Below are positions 1 through 8,168 of a stretch of 42,885 bases of DNA, piece by piece. The DNA lies in NCBI GenBank assembly GCA_018374635.1, contig JAHAEW010000020.1, forward strand, positions 1 to 42,885, read 5' to 3'. Each line of letters opens with the position of its first letter. Positions within the stretch are counted from its first letter, which is position 1. The position numbers were made by a program, and so were the translations under genes. Origin of the DNA: Clostridiales bacterium. GTDB lineage: Bacteria > Bacillota > Clostridia > Oscillospirales > Oscillospiraceae. Under the pieces are notes generated by a model. It had not been told where the DNA came from, ran no database searches, and saw nothing but the letters and a program-made list of their open reading frames with translations.

Positions 1-48
1 TATGGTATAACAAAGCCAAATTATAGGCCGGGAAGCGGTGAAAAAACG

Positions 49-891
49 ATGAGAGCAGATGATTTCTATAAGCATTCCTTTAAACTAGAACATGGGGGCG
101 GCTCGCTCTATGTCCAGAACACAGGCCGGCAGCAGTGCATACCTGGATACCGCTGGGGACCGGGCATACGGGACCATTACCTTATCCATCATATCCTTGC
201 CGGGCGGGGACACTTTGTGGTGGATGGGCAGCATTATACCCTCTCCGCGGGGGATACCTTTCTGGTCTATCCCAATAAGATCATCCTGTACTATGCCGAT
301 AAGCAGGACCCGTGGGAGTATGTCTGGGTGGGATTCCAGGGCCGGGAGGCCGGCGGTCTGGTGGAGCAGACCCCGTTTGCGCCAGACAGCCCGGTGCTGC
401 GGGGGGTATGTCCCGAAGAGATCCGCCGTTTGATGCTGGAGCTCTATTCAGATTATGGAACGGCGGTATGGAGCGGCTGTGCGCTTACTGGGCGGCTCTA
501 TCTCTTCCTGGCGTTTCTGGTCGCCCATGGACACAGGGACGCAGCGGGGGAGCAAGACAGGGAGGGCTGTGCGGAACAGGCCGCACGCTATGTGATGAAC
601 CACTATGAACAGCCGATCTCGGTGGAACAGCTGGCAGAGTTTGTCTCAACCAGCCAGAACAGCCTCTACCGCAGCTTTAAAGAACGCTTTCAGGTCTCGC
701 CCAAGCATTTCATTGTGGAATACAGGATCGAACAGGCCTGCCGCCTGCTCTCCAGCGGGATGTACTCTGTTCGGGAGATCTCCAATTCCGTGGGATTTGA
801 GGATCCTCTCTACTTTTCCCGTGCGTTCAAGCGGGTCAAGGGCCTCTCGCCCAAAGCCTATGCAGAGCAGTGCCGGAAAAATGGAATATAG
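49..891 (+). CDS. AraC family transcriptional regulator
   Basis: DNA-binding regulator of 280 residues. The N-terminal part (about residues 20-90) has the glycine-rich beta pattern of an AraC-type cupin sensor (LAGRGHFVVDG, then SAGDTFLVYP). The C-terminal part (about 180-275) holds the two helix-turn-helix units of the AraC family; the second contains VGFEDPLYFSRAFKR, the family signature. Such proteins usually respond to a sugar or other small carbon source. It lies directly upstream of an alcohol/aldehyde dehydrogenase pair on the same strand, so that pair is a plausible target, but the two are separated by a terminator and a separate promoter. The ligand cannot be told from sequence. The ribosome-binding site is weak. 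Confidence 0.9.
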   Translation: MRADDFYKHSFKLEHGGGSLYVQNTGRQQCIPGYRWGPGIRDHYLIHHILAGRGHFVVDGQHYTLSAGDTFLVYPNKIILYYADKQDPWEYVWVGFQGREAGGLVEQTPFAPDSPVLRGVCPEEIRRLMLELYSDYGTAVWSGCALTGRLYLFLAFLVAHGHRDAAGEQDREGCAEQAARYVMNHYEQPISVEQLAEFVSTSQNSLYRSFKERFQVSPKHFIVEYRIEQACRLLSSGMYSVREISNSVGFEDPLYFSRAFKRVKGLSPKAYAEQCRKNGI

Positions 892-895
892 AGGG

Positions 896-944
896 AAATA
901 TCCGCCGTTTTCTGCACTGAGAAACGGCGGATATTTGCTATTTT
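896..944 (+). terminator. Rho-independent terminator after the AraC gene
   Basis: A 15-bp inverted repeat (AAATATCCGCCGTTT paired with AAACGGCGGATATTT) with an 11-nt loop starts 5 nt after the AraC stop codon and is followed by TGCTATTTTG. The T-run is interrupted but the stem is long. Confidence 0.8.
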
Positions 945-1100
945 GTGAAGAAACTTGGGGCGGCGGCGGCCTCCGGCCGCTATGCTGCCCTGGTCACCCT
1001 CGGTGCGTACAGACCAAAGACCTTCGGCCTACCTGCCGGGCGGACAGATTCGGATGGAACGGGCGATTTGGAGAGGAAGGGCAAAATTTATAAAAAAGAC

Positions 1101-1129
1101 TTGCAAGAGCTATGAGAATATGGCATAAT
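1101..1129 (+). promoter_or_regulatory. Sigma-A type promoter for the ADH-ALDH operon
   Basis: TTGCAA (1101-1106), 17 nt, CATAAT (1124-1129). Transcription would start near 1136, giving a leader of about 150 nt before the dehydrogenase. The rest of the 892-1285 gap holds the AraC terminator, a GC-rich hairpin near 965-980 (GCGGCC/GGCCGC) and no reading frame I can support. Confidence 0.7.
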
Positions 1130-1135
1130 AACCAC

Positions 1136-1273
1136 AGAAGCTCTGGTGAAAATAAAATAGTCCCCAGATGGGGTACCGCAGTGGAGAGACGGGAGGCCGT
1201 CTTGTCCCTGCGCGGAGAACGCAGCCGTAACACTGGTAGAGATACCATGTGGACGGCTGATTTTATTTTTTAG
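1136..1273 (+). promoter_or_regulatory. Structured leader ending in a terminator; riboswitch-like, class unknown
   Basis: Between the promoter and the dehydrogenase the transcript can form several hairpins: CCCC/GGGG (1162-1173), GACGG/CCGTC (1188-1201), CTGCG/CGCAG (1208-1224), then a long stem (1223-1258, AGCCGT/ACGGCT closing TGGTA-GAGA-TACCA) followed by GATTTTATTTTTT, a clear intrinsic terminator just before the ribosome-binding site. The CTGCG/CGCAG hairpin shares two bases with the terminator's 5' arm, and CAGTG at 1179-1183 can pair with CACTG at 1231-1235 inside the terminator, so an alternative antiterminated fold is possible. This is the architecture of a transcriptional attenuator or riboswitch. 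It does not match the consensus of any class I know. Confidence 0.6.
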
Positions 1274-1285
1274 GAGGGTTTTTGG

Positions 1286-2437
1286 ATGATTACCAAGTAC
1301 TACATGCCGGTGGATATCCACTTTGAGATCGGGTGCCTGAAAGAACTGGGCGGCTTTCTGAGCCCCTCGGACCGGGTGCTGCTGATCACGGACCCGGGCC
1401 TCCGGGCGGTTGGCCTGGTGGAGCGGGTAGAAGGGGTCATCTCCCCTACGGGAGCGGACCACCTGGTGTACGACGCGGTCTCCCCCAACCCGGACGCCCC
1501 GCTGGTAGAGCGGGCTATGGAGACGGTGCGGGACTACCGGCCCACAAAAGTGGTAGCTCTGGGAGGCGGTTCCTCCATCGATACAGCCAAGGTCCTGGCC
1601 GCGCTGGCCACCAACGGGGGCCCCCTGGTGGAGTATCAGTGGAATGGAAAGCCCTTTGCCCAGCCTCCTTTGCCCCTGATCGCCATCCCCACCACGGCTG
1701 GTACCGGCAGCGAAGTGACCATGTGCGCCGTTATTGTGGACCGCAACTGCAAGAAGGGGATCAACAGCCCAGCCCTTTTTCCGGCCGTGGCCCTGGTGGA
1801 TGCCGAGATGATGGCCAGCCTGCCCCTCTATCTGACCGCCACCACCGGTATGGACGCCCTCTCCCACGCGGTGGAGGCCTATGTGGGCAAGGGGGCCAAT
1901 CCCATCACCGACGCCATGGCCCGGGAGGCCATCCAACGGATCGGCGGGGCGCTCTGGCGGGTGTGCGCCGACGGAAAGGATCTGGAGGCCAGAAGGGACA
2001 TGGCTATGGGCAGCGTGCTGGCCGGTGTGGCCATGGATCAGGCGGGCCTGGGCCTGGTCCACTCCCTGTCCAGCCCCCTGTGCACCTTTTTCCACATGGC
2101 CCACGGCGAGGCCAACGCCGTGCTGCTGAAATACTGCATGGACTTCAATCTGATGGCGCGGCCCGAGCGTTTTGCCCACATTGCCGCCCTTTTGGGGGAG
2201 AATACCGCCGGACTGAGCACTTTCCAGGCGGCACAGGCCTCGGTACGCGCGGTGGAGCGGCTCTTTGATGCGACCGGCGTGCGGGTGCCCTTTGCCTCCT
2301 TCGGCATGAAGGAGAGCGACGCCGAACTGGTGGCACAGAACCTCCCCGGCTTCCTGCTGGCCAACAACCCCCGCGCCATCAGCCAGAAGCAGTGCGAGAA
2401 GCTCTATCTGGAGATCCTGGCCGATCAGACCCGCTGA
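1286..2437 (+). CDS. Iron-containing alcohol dehydrogenase
   Basis: Group III (Fe-dependent) alcohol dehydrogenase, 383 residues, the usual family length, interconverting an alcohol and an aldehyde/ketone with NAD(P)H in the cytoplasm. The nucleotide-binding motif GGGSSIDTAK sits at residues 93-102, and the metal-ligand set is complete: Asp190 and His194 in GMDALSHAVEAY, His259 in LVHSLSSP and His273 in MAHGEANA. An AGGAGGG ribosome-binding site precedes the ATG. The stop codon is 21 nt before the ATG of an aldehyde dehydrogenase, so the two likely form an operon oxidising or reducing one carbon source through an aldehyde. Substrate is unknown; choices include 1,2-diols, lactaldehyde and short-chain alcohols. 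Expression is likely set by the leader upstream. Confidence 0.93.
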   Translation: MITKYYMPVDIHFEIGCLKELGGFLSPSDRVLLITDPGLRAVGLVERVEGVISPTGADHLVYDAVSPNPDAPLVERAMETVRDYRPTKVVALGGGSSIDTAKVLAALATNGGPLVEYQWNGKPFAQPPLPLIAIPTTAGTGSEVTMCAVIVDRNCKKGINSPALFPAVALVDAEMMASLPLYLTATTGMDALSHAVEAYVGKGANPITDAMAREAIQRIGGALWRVCADGKDLEARRDMAMGSVLAGVAMDQAGLGLVHSLSSPLCTFFHMAHGEANAVLLKYCMDFNLMARPERFAHIAALLGENTAGLSTFQAAQASVRAVERLFDATGVRVPFASFGMKESDAELVAQNLPGFLLANNPRAISQKQCEKLYLEILADQTR

Positions 2438-2458
2438 GAGATGAGAGGAGGACATTCG

Positions 2459-3910
2459 ATGCAAGTGCGTACCTATCGGAACCTGGTGGACGGCGTTTGG
2501 CAGGAGGCTGCCGGTGGAAAGACCATGGAGATCTTCTGTCCCTGTGATGGAGAATTGGTCTCCCGGGTGCCGGACTCGGAGCGGGAGGATGTGGACCGGG
2601 CGGTAGCAGCGGCCCGGCGGGCCTTTGAGAAGGAGAACTGGGCCTTTAATCCCCGGCTCCGTTCCCAGTGCCTGAGCGCGTGGGGCGCGGCTATGCGCGC
2701 CAATCTGGAGGAGCTGGCCGCACGGCTGGCACTGGAGACAGGAAAGCCCATCAACGAGGCTCGCTTTGAGCTTAACAGCTCCATTGGCTATGTGGAATAC
2801 TATGCTGCCGCGGCCCGGACCCTCTACGGAACGAGCACCGCGGTGGAGCCGGGGCTGCTCTCGGTGCTGGCCCGGGAGCCGGTGGGCGTGGTGGCGGTCA
2901 TTACCCCCTGGAACTACCCGGTAACGCTGCTCATGCGGGACATGGCCCCGGCGCTGGCGGCCGGCTGCACCTGCGTGCTGAAGCCGGCGGCTCAGACCAC
3001 CGGATGCACCCTGGCGGTCCTGGAGCTGCTGGATCAGATCCCGGCCTTCCCAAAGGGCGTGGTCAACGCCGTGTCCGGCCGGGGCGGAACGGCCGGTCAG
3101 GCCCTGGCCGAGCATCCGGGAGTGGACATGATCTCCCTCACCGGAGGACTGGAGGCCGGGCAGGCCATTATGCGCACGGCCGCCGACACCATGAAGAAGG
3201 TCTCCCTGGAATTGGGCGGCAAGTCCCCCAACATTATTTTTGCCGACGCCGATTTGGATAAGGCCCTTCCCTTTGCCCTCAAGGCTATCTTCACCAACGC
3301 CGGGCAGCTGTGCACAGTGGGCTCCCGCCTGGTGCTGGAGGAGCCGCTGGCGGATACCTTCCTGCCCCGCCTGAAGGAGGAGGCGGAGAAGCTCCGCCCG
3401 GGTTACTGCATGGAGGAGGAGACCACCCTGGGACCGGTGATCTCCCAGACCCAGATGGATGCCATTTTGGGGTATATCGAGGAGGGGAAGTCCTGCTCCC
3501 AGCTCATCACCGGCGGATACCGGCTGACAGAGGGGGGGCTGGACAAGGGGTCCTACCTGGCACCCACCATTTTCCTCAATCCGCCGATGGATGCCAGCAT
3601 AGTCCAGAAGGAGATCTTTGGGCCGGTGCTGGTAGTGCAGACGTTCAAGACCAAGGAAGAAGCGCTGGCCATTGCAAACGGAACAGACTACGGGCTGGCC
3701 TCTGCCGTGTGGAGCCGGGACATCGACAAGGCCATGTGGGTGGCGCGCCGCCTGCGGGCTGGTTCGGCCTGGGTCAACTGCTACAATAAGCTCTTGCCCG
3801 AGTGCGAGACAGGCGGGTACAAACAGAGCGGCATGGACCGGGCGGGCGGCGCTGAGGGCATGCTGAAGTATACAGAAGTCAAACACCTGTGCGTGGATTT
3901 TGGGATCTGA
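2459..3910 (+). CDS. Aldehyde dehydrogenase (betaine-aldehyde dehydrogenase-like)
   Basis: NAD(P)-dependent aldehyde dehydrogenase, 483 residues. It shows the cofactor-site motif ITPWNYP, the catalytic glutamate in ELGGKSPN (Glu251) and the catalytic cysteine in GQLCTVG (Cys285), then the late family motif EIFGPVL. I chose the ATG at 2459 because AGGAGG at 2446-2451 is 7 nt away; an in-frame ATG at 2441 lies upstream of that site and would add six residues. It is the second gene of the pair and would oxidise the aldehyde made by its neighbour to the acid. The closest named relatives by style are betaine- or aminoaldehyde dehydrogenases, but substrate cannot be fixed. Confidence 0.92.
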   Translation: MQVRTYRNLVDGVWQEAAGGKTMEIFCPCDGELVSRVPDSEREDVDRAVAAARRAFEKENWAFNPRLRSQCLSAWGAAMRANLEELAARLALETGKPINEARFELNSSIGYVEYYAAAARTLYGTSTAVEPGLLSVLAREPVGVVAVITPWNYPVTLLMRDMAPALAAGCTCVLKPAAQTTGCTLAVLELLDQIPAFPKGVVNAVSGRGGTAGQALAEHPGVDMISLTGGLEAGQAIMRTAADTMKKVSLELGGKSPNIIFADADLDKALPFALKAIFTNAGQLCTVGSRLVLEEPLADTFLPRLKEEAEKLRPGYCMEEETTLGPVISQTQMDAILGYIEEGKSCSQLITGGYRLTEGGLDKGSYLAPTIFLNPPMDASIVQKEIFGPVLVVQTFKTKEEALAIANGTDYGLASAVWSRDIDKAMWVARRLRAGSAWVNCYNKLLPECETGGYKQSGMDRAGGAEGMLKYTEVKHLCVDFGI

Positions 3911-3943
3911 GCTGTGTCCTGTGGCGGCAATGCCGGAACAGGG

Positions 3944-3995
3944 AGAGCGGTATGCCTGTGAAGAGCGGGCATACCGCTCTTTTTTTCTTTTTTTC
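3944..3995 (+). terminator. Strong terminator after the dehydrogenase pair
   Basis: AGAGCGGTATGCC pairs with GGCATACCGCTCT (13 bp), followed directly by a long T-rich run. It isolates the dehydrogenase operon from the phage-like cluster, which begins 70 nt later. No consensus promoter was found in 3995-4068. Confidence 0.92.
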
Positions 3996-4068
3996 CGGAT
4001 AGGTGTACGCAAACGTGCAACATTGGCCCCTGGGGCTCCAAGGGTGAGAAGGAGGAGAGAACACGGAG

Positions 4069-4377
4069 ATGGAACGAGGACGGAAGGAGAAAAAGGAAGT
4101 CCTGGAGCAGATGCGCCGGATCGTGCGCAGCCGGCCCAATGACGCCGTCAAGCTGGCCTTCCTGGACAAAGAACAGATAGAGGAGATCGACAGGATGGAT
4201 CTCTTCCTGCTCTCGGAGCTGAAACGGAGCGGGAACGGCGGCGTGGAGGTCAAACTCAGCGATCCGCTTCAGACCATGGAACGGCTCCTGGCGGTCCTGC
4301 GGGAAGGAGAGACCAGCCCCGCGGAGTCCTTCTACCAGGCTTTGGAGAGCGGAGCGGGAGGGAATGATGCGGTTTGA
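4069..4377 (+). CDS. Putative terminase small subunit or packaging accessory protein
   Basis: A 102-residue charged, mostly helical protein immediately upstream of, and overlapping by 14 nt, the terminase large subunit. That position is where a small terminase subunit sits in PBSX-type and other tailed phages, where it recognises DNA for packaging. The start has a clear AAGGAGGAG site. No helix-turn-helix motif can be named with confidence, so the call rests on position. The sequence runs lysine/arginine-rich at the N terminus (ERGRKEKKEVLEQMRRIV), then a helical stretch around DRMDLFLLSELKR. Confidence 0.5.
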   Translation: MERGRKEKKEVLEQMRRIVRSRPNDAVKLAFLDKEQIEEIDRMDLFLLSELKRSGNGGVEVKLSDPLQTMERLLAVLREGETSPAESFYQALESGAGGNDAV

Positions 4378-5623
4378 GACCTTTTCCCCGAAACAGCGGA
4401 CGGTGTTGACCTGGTGGTGTCCCTCCTCTCCCTGGGTGGAACGGGAGGCTATCCTCTGTGACGGCGCGGTGCGCAGCGGAAAGACCCTGTGCTGCGGGCT
4501 TTCCTTTTTCTGCTGGGCCATGGGCAACTTCCACCACAGACAGTTTGCGCTGTGCGGCAAAACCGTGGGCGCTCTGCGCCGCAATCTGGTGGGGGAACTG
4601 CTGCCCATACTGCGGGAATTGGGCTTCCACTGTGAGGAGCGGGTGAGCCGCAATGAGATCACCGTGCGCTTTGGAGGAAGGGAGAACCGTTTCTCCCTCT
4701 TCGGGGGAAAGGACGAGGGGAGCGCCGCCCTCATCCAGGGCATCACCCTGGCGGGGGTGCTGCTGGATGAGGTGACCCTCATGCCCCGCTCCTTTGTGGA
4801 GCAGGCCTGCGCCCGCTGTTCCGTGACCGGGAGCCGGCTGTGGTTCAACTGCAACCCGGAGGGGCCGGAACACTGGTTTTACCGGGAGTGGATCCGCAGG
4901 GCCGAGGAGCGCAGGGCCCTCCACCTTCACTTCACCATGGCGGATAACCCGTCCCTCTCCCCCGAGATCCGGGCGCGCTATGAGCGGCTGTACAGCGGCG
5001 CCTTTTACCGCCGTTTTGTCCTGGGGGAGTGGGCGGCCGCCGAGGGAAGGGTATACGACTTTTTTGACGAGAGCTATATCCGCGCTCCGCCGGAGGGGGA
5101 GATGGAGGAATGGCGCATCTCCTGTGACTACGGCACGGTCAATCCCGCCTCCTTTGGCCTGTGGGGCCGGAAGGACGGGGTGTGGTACCGGGTGGAGGAG
5201 TACTACTATGACTCCCGCCGGAAGGGACGGCAGAAAACTGACGGGGAGTACGCCAGGGATCTGGAGCGGCTGGCCGGAGGAAGGGAGATCGCCTGCGTTG
5301 TGGTGGACCCCTCGGCGGCCAGTTTTCTGGAGACTCTGCGCCGGGCGGGCTGGCGGGTGGTCAAGGCGGAGAACGACGTGCTGTGGGGCATCCGGGTCAC
5401 CGCCGAACTGCTGCGCAGCGGACGGCTGGTGATCACACCCGCATGCCGGGACAGCATCCGGGAGTTTTCTCTCTACTGCTGGGACCGGCGGGGGACGGAG
5501 GACAGGGTGCGCAAGGAATTTGACCATGCCATGGACGACATCCGTTATTTCGCGGCCCTGGTCAAACGCCGGGAACAGGAGGGATGCCTGAGCGGCGGCT
5601 TTGTGGAGCGGAGGGTATTTTAA
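4364..5623 (+). CDS. Phage terminase large subunit (PBSX/XtmB-like)
   Basis: ATP-driven DNA packaging motor and nuclease, 419 residues. The ATPase has a P-loop GAVRSGKT at about residues 34-41 and a Walker B region GVLLDEVTL at about 131-139. The C-terminal RNase H-like nuclease shows its acidic residues in ISCDYGT (about 249), VVVDPSAAS (about 311) and DHAMDDIRY (about 387). Motor and nuclease both look intact. A second ATG three bases on is an alternative start. It would cut and pump DNA into the prohead through the portal encoded next. Whether it cuts at a specific site or takes random or headful DNA cannot be read here; the PBSX relative packages host DNA. Confidence 0.93.
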   Translation: MMRFETFSPKQRTVLTWWCPSSPWVEREAILCDGAVRSGKTLCCGLSFFCWAMGNFHHRQFALCGKTVGALRRNLVGELLPILRELGFHCEERVSRNEITVRFGGRENRFSLFGGKDEGSAALIQGITLAGVLLDEVTLMPRSFVEQACARCSVTGSRLWFNCNPEGPEHWFYREWIRRAEERRALHLHFTMADNPSLSPEIRARYERLYSGAFYRRFVLGEWAAAEGRVYDFFDESYIRAPPEGEMEEWRISCDYGTVNPASFGLWGRKDGVWYRVEEYYYDSRRKGRQKTDGEYARDLERLAGGREIACVVVDPSAASFLETLRRAGWRVVKAENDVLWGIRVTAELLRSGRLVITPACRDSIREFSLYCWDRRGTEDRVRKEFDHAMDDIRYFAALVKRREQEGCLSGGFVERRVF

Positions 5624-5641
5624 TTGACAGGAGGAATCAGC

Positions 5642-6835
5642 ATGGGCTGGCTGGACAGGCGCCGGAGACCGGCGCAGGCTGCGCCGCAGATACAGCTGCG
5701 GCAGCCGGAAAAACATCCCTTTGGGGCGTGGGACGGGTACGTGCCGCTGCACGGCGGAGAGACCGCACTGTACCGCAGCATCCGGGAGGCGGTCCCCATC
5801 GTGGACGCCGCCATTTTGAAGCTCATCCGCCTGGTGGGAGGTGCGGAGGTGGAGGCGGCAGACCCGGCGGCCCGGGCGGGCCTGCGGCGCTTTCTCAACC
5901 AGGTCCCAACCGGACGGGGACAGCGGGGACTGGAGTCCTTTCTGGACTGCTATCTGGACTCCCTCCTCACCTGCGGCCGGGCGGTGGGAGAGGTGGTGCT
6001 GGACCGGAAGCACCGGGAGGTGGCCGCCCTGCTGTGCGCCAATGTGGCCGACATCGAGATCCGGGAGGGGGAGAGTCCCATGGACTTTGCCCTGTGTGTC
6101 CGGCAGGGCGGGGGAGAGCCGGTGGAGCTGCCCCGGCAGGATCTGCTCCTCTTCACCCCCTTTCAGCCGGAGACGGACAGTCCCTACGGGGTGTCTCTGC
6201 TGCGCTCCATGCCCTTCCTCACGGGCATTCTGCTCAAGATCTACCAGGCCATCGGCATGAACTGGGAGCGGATGGGCAATGTCCGCTTCGCGGTGGTCTA
6301 CAAGCCGGGGAGCGACGGCATGGAGCGGGCCTACGCCCAGGAGCGGGGCGCGCAGATCGCCCGGGAGTGGTCGGCTGCCATGCAGGAGGGCAAGCAGGGC
6401 AGCATCCGGGACTTCGTGGCTGTGGGCGATGTGGACATCAAAGTGATCGGCGCGGACAACCAGGTCCTGGACAGCGAGGTGCCCGTGCGGCAGATCCTGG
6501 AGGAGCTGGTGGCCCGCACCGGCATCCCGCCCTTTCTGCTGGGGCTGAGCTGGTCCTCCACCGAGCGGATGAGCACCCAGCAGGCCGATATGATGACCAG
6601 TGAGATCACCGCCATCCGCCGCTCCCTCACCCCGGTGGTGGAGCGGATCTGCGAGATCTGGCTGCGGGTCCACGGGTATGAGACTGGCGTGGAGGTCACA
6701 TGGGACAACATCAACCTCCAGGATCTGGTGGAAGAGGCCCGGGCGGAGCTCTACCGGCAGCAGAGCGAGAAGCTCCGTCTGGAGATGGAACAGGCCGGTG
6801 CGCAAGACCGGCAGAGAAAGGAAGGAGAACCATGA
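5642..6835 (+). CDS. Phage portal protein
   Basis: Portal ring subunit, 397 residues, the DNA gate at one capsid vertex and docking point of the terminase. Position between terminase and protease, length, and the late motif around PPFLLGLSWSSTERMS (a region that in portals touches DNA) support the call. The ATG at 5642 has AGGAGG 7 nt upstream; an upstream TTG at 5624 is less likely. The stop overlaps the start of the next gene (ATGA), pointing to coupled translation. The C terminus is a charged helix rich in Glu, Gln and Arg. Confidence 0.88.
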   Translation: MGWLDRRRRPAQAAPQIQLRQPEKHPFGAWDGYVPLHGGETALYRSIREAVPIVDAAILKLIRLVGGAEVEAADPAARAGLRRFLNQVPTGRGQRGLESFLDCYLDSLLTCGRAVGEVVLDRKHREVAALLCANVADIEIREGESPMDFALCVRQGGGEPVELPRQDLLLFTPFQPETDSPYGVSLLRSMPFLTGILLKIYQAIGMNWERMGNVRFAVVYKPGSDGMERAYAQERGAQIAREWSAAMQEGKQGSIRDFVAVGDVDIKVIGADNQVLDSEVPVRQILEELVARTGIPPFLLGLSWSSTERMSTQQADMMTSEITAIRRSLTPVVERICEIWLRVHGYETGVEVTWDNINLQDLVEEARAELYRQQSEKLRLEMEQAGAQDRQRKEGEP

Positions 6836-7758
6836 AGCTATCCAAAAGGGCGCAGGTAAAGGAAGGGGTGGACCTCTCAGAAGAGGATCTGGCCCTCATC
6901 CATGCCCAGAGCCGCAGTCCGCTGACGGCAGAGGAGATCTACCCCTTCGCGGTGCGCCTGTGCGACAACCGGGTGGACCGGGACGGGGAGCGCTTCCCCC
7001 GGCAGACACTGGAGGAGCTGGCCCCCCTCTTCGTGGGCAAGTGCGGCATCTTTGACCACCGGTGGAGCGCCCGGGAACAGGTGGCCCGCATCTACCGCAC
7101 CGAGGTGGTGGACGAGGAGGGCACGGCCGAGGGCGGCGAGGGCCACTGCTACCTGAAGGGCTATGCCTACATGATGTGCACCGAGAGCAACAAGGATCTC
7201 ATTGCCGAGATCGAGGGGGGCATCAAGCGGGAGGTGTCGGTGGGGTGCAGCGTGGCGCGCCGGGTGTGCTCCATCTGCGGCGCCGATCTGGAGGACCGGA
7301 GCCGCTGCACCCACGTGAAGGGAGAGGAGTACCACGGACAGCGCTGCTGGGCCGAGCTCCTCCAGGCCACCGACGCCTACGAGTGGTCCTTTGTGGCGGT
7401 GCCCGCCCAGGAGCGGGCGGGGGTCATCAAAGGCCTCTCTCCCACCCTGAAGGATCTGGTACAGTCCCATCCGGAGTGCCGCTCCGAGCTGGAACGCCTG
7501 GAGCAGGAGGCCGCCCGGGGACGGCGCTATCTCTCCGCCCTGCGGGAGGAGGTGGCCCGCCTGGGTGGAATGGCCGAGCCGGGCCTGCGGCAGAAAACCC
7601 TCCGCTCCATTGTGGACAGGCTGGAGGAGGAAGAGCTGACCGCCCTCAAGCGCCTCTATGAGGCCAGAGTGGAAGAGACATATCCCGAGGGAAGCCAGCT
7701 GAGCTACGCCTCCTCCCGTTCCGGGAGGGAGGGCGGAGACGAGGTCTTCCGAATTTAA
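6832..7758 (+). CDS. Putative prohead protease/scaffold (XkdF-like) with an inserted zinc-binding cluster
   Basis: A 308-residue protein in the prohead protease slot between portal and capsid. The N-terminal half carries a possible Ser-His protease pair: His in IFDHRW (about residue 76) and Ser in KREVSVGCS (about 136), the order found in HK97/XkdF-type maturation proteases. Directly after it comes a cysteine/histidine group, CSICGADL...CTHVKG...HGQRC (about 146-172), which looks like a metal site. The C-terminal third is helical and charged (ERLEQEAARGRRYLSALREE), as expected of a fused scaffold. It would shape and then process the capsid shell. Protease activity is inferred from position and these residues only. 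Confidence 0.7.
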   Translation: MKLSKRAQVKEGVDLSEEDLALIHAQSRSPLTAEEIYPFAVRLCDNRVDRDGERFPRQTLEELAPLFVGKCGIFDHRWSAREQVARIYRTEVVDEEGTAEGGEGHCYLKGYAYMMCTESNKDLIAEIEGGIKREVSVGCSVARRVCSICGADLEDRSRCTHVKGEEYHGQRCWAELLQATDAYEWSFVAVPAQERAGVIKGLSPTLKDLVQSHPECRSELERLEQEAARGRRYLSALREEVARLGGMAEPGLRQKTLRSIVDRLEEEELTALKRLYEARVEETYPEGSQLSYASSRSGREGGDEVFRI

Positions 7759-7765
7759 GCAGACA

Positions 7766-7783
7766 TGCCCCCATCCGGGGGCA
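7766..7783 (+). other. Small hairpin before the decoration gene
   Basis: TGCCCCC and GGGGGCA form a perfect 7-bp stem with loop ATCC in the 43-nt gap between protease and decoration genes. There is no T-run, so it is not a terminator; it may be an mRNA end-point or stabiliser that adjusts the high output needed for capsid proteins. Confidence 0.45.
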
Positions 7784-7801
7784 GAGAAAGGAGAAAACGA
7801 G

Positions 7802-8143
7802 ATGAAACAGGTATCCTTTGAGGGCATCGGCCAGGTGCTGGCCACCTTTCAGGCCGGCGAGGGCGTTGTGGAGGGGCACACCGTCCGGGTCAGCGGAAAC
7901 GGAATGGTGGAGCCCTGCACCGATGGCAGCACCGTGGACGGCGTGGCCGTGGCAGTGAAAAACGGCTGCGCCGCGGTTCAGGTGCGGGGCTTTGCCACCG
8001 TCAAAGCCACTGGCGTGACTGCCGGGCGGGTCAAGCTCTCGGCCGATGCAAGCGGCGGCATGAAGGCAGATGAAGAGGGGGGCGCCCCCTATCTGGTCGC
8101 CGAGGCCGACACCACAGCGGGCACCATCGCGGTGCTCCTCTAA
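7802..8143 (+). CDS. Capsid decoration/cement protein (DUF2190-like)
   Basis: A 113-residue beta-rich protein of small residues just before the major capsid gene. Motifs such as GEGVVEGHTVRVSGNG and DGSTVDGVAVAV resemble the DUF2190 group of capsid cement proteins, which bind the outside of the shell after expansion and stabilise it. Good ribosome-binding site (AAAGGAG). PBSX itself does not obviously have one here, so this is a difference from the reference order. Function is inferred from the sequence style and location. Confidence 0.7.
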   Translation: MKQVSFEGIGQVLATFQAGEGVVEGHTVRVSGNGMVEPCTDGSTVDGVAVAVKNGCAAVQVRGFATVKATGVTAGRVKLSADASGGMKADEEGGAPYLVAEADTTAGTIAVLL

Positions 8144-8168
8144 GCAGAAAGAAAGGATGGGATGAATC

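Noticed and set aside
951..1060. tRNA or small RNA in the GC-rich gap before the dehydrogenase
   Set aside because: No cloverleaf or conserved RNA pattern could be folded; only a short GC hairpin was seen.
1170..1185. T-box-like string GGGGTACCGCAG in the dehydrogenase leader
   Set aside because: It resembles part of the T-box consensus, but it sits near the 5' end of the transcript with no room for stem I or a specifier loop, and the downstream genes are not amino acid related.
1088..4012. Long minus-strand open frame across the dehydrogenase genes
   Set aside because: Same reason: an antisense shadow of two clearly coding genes.
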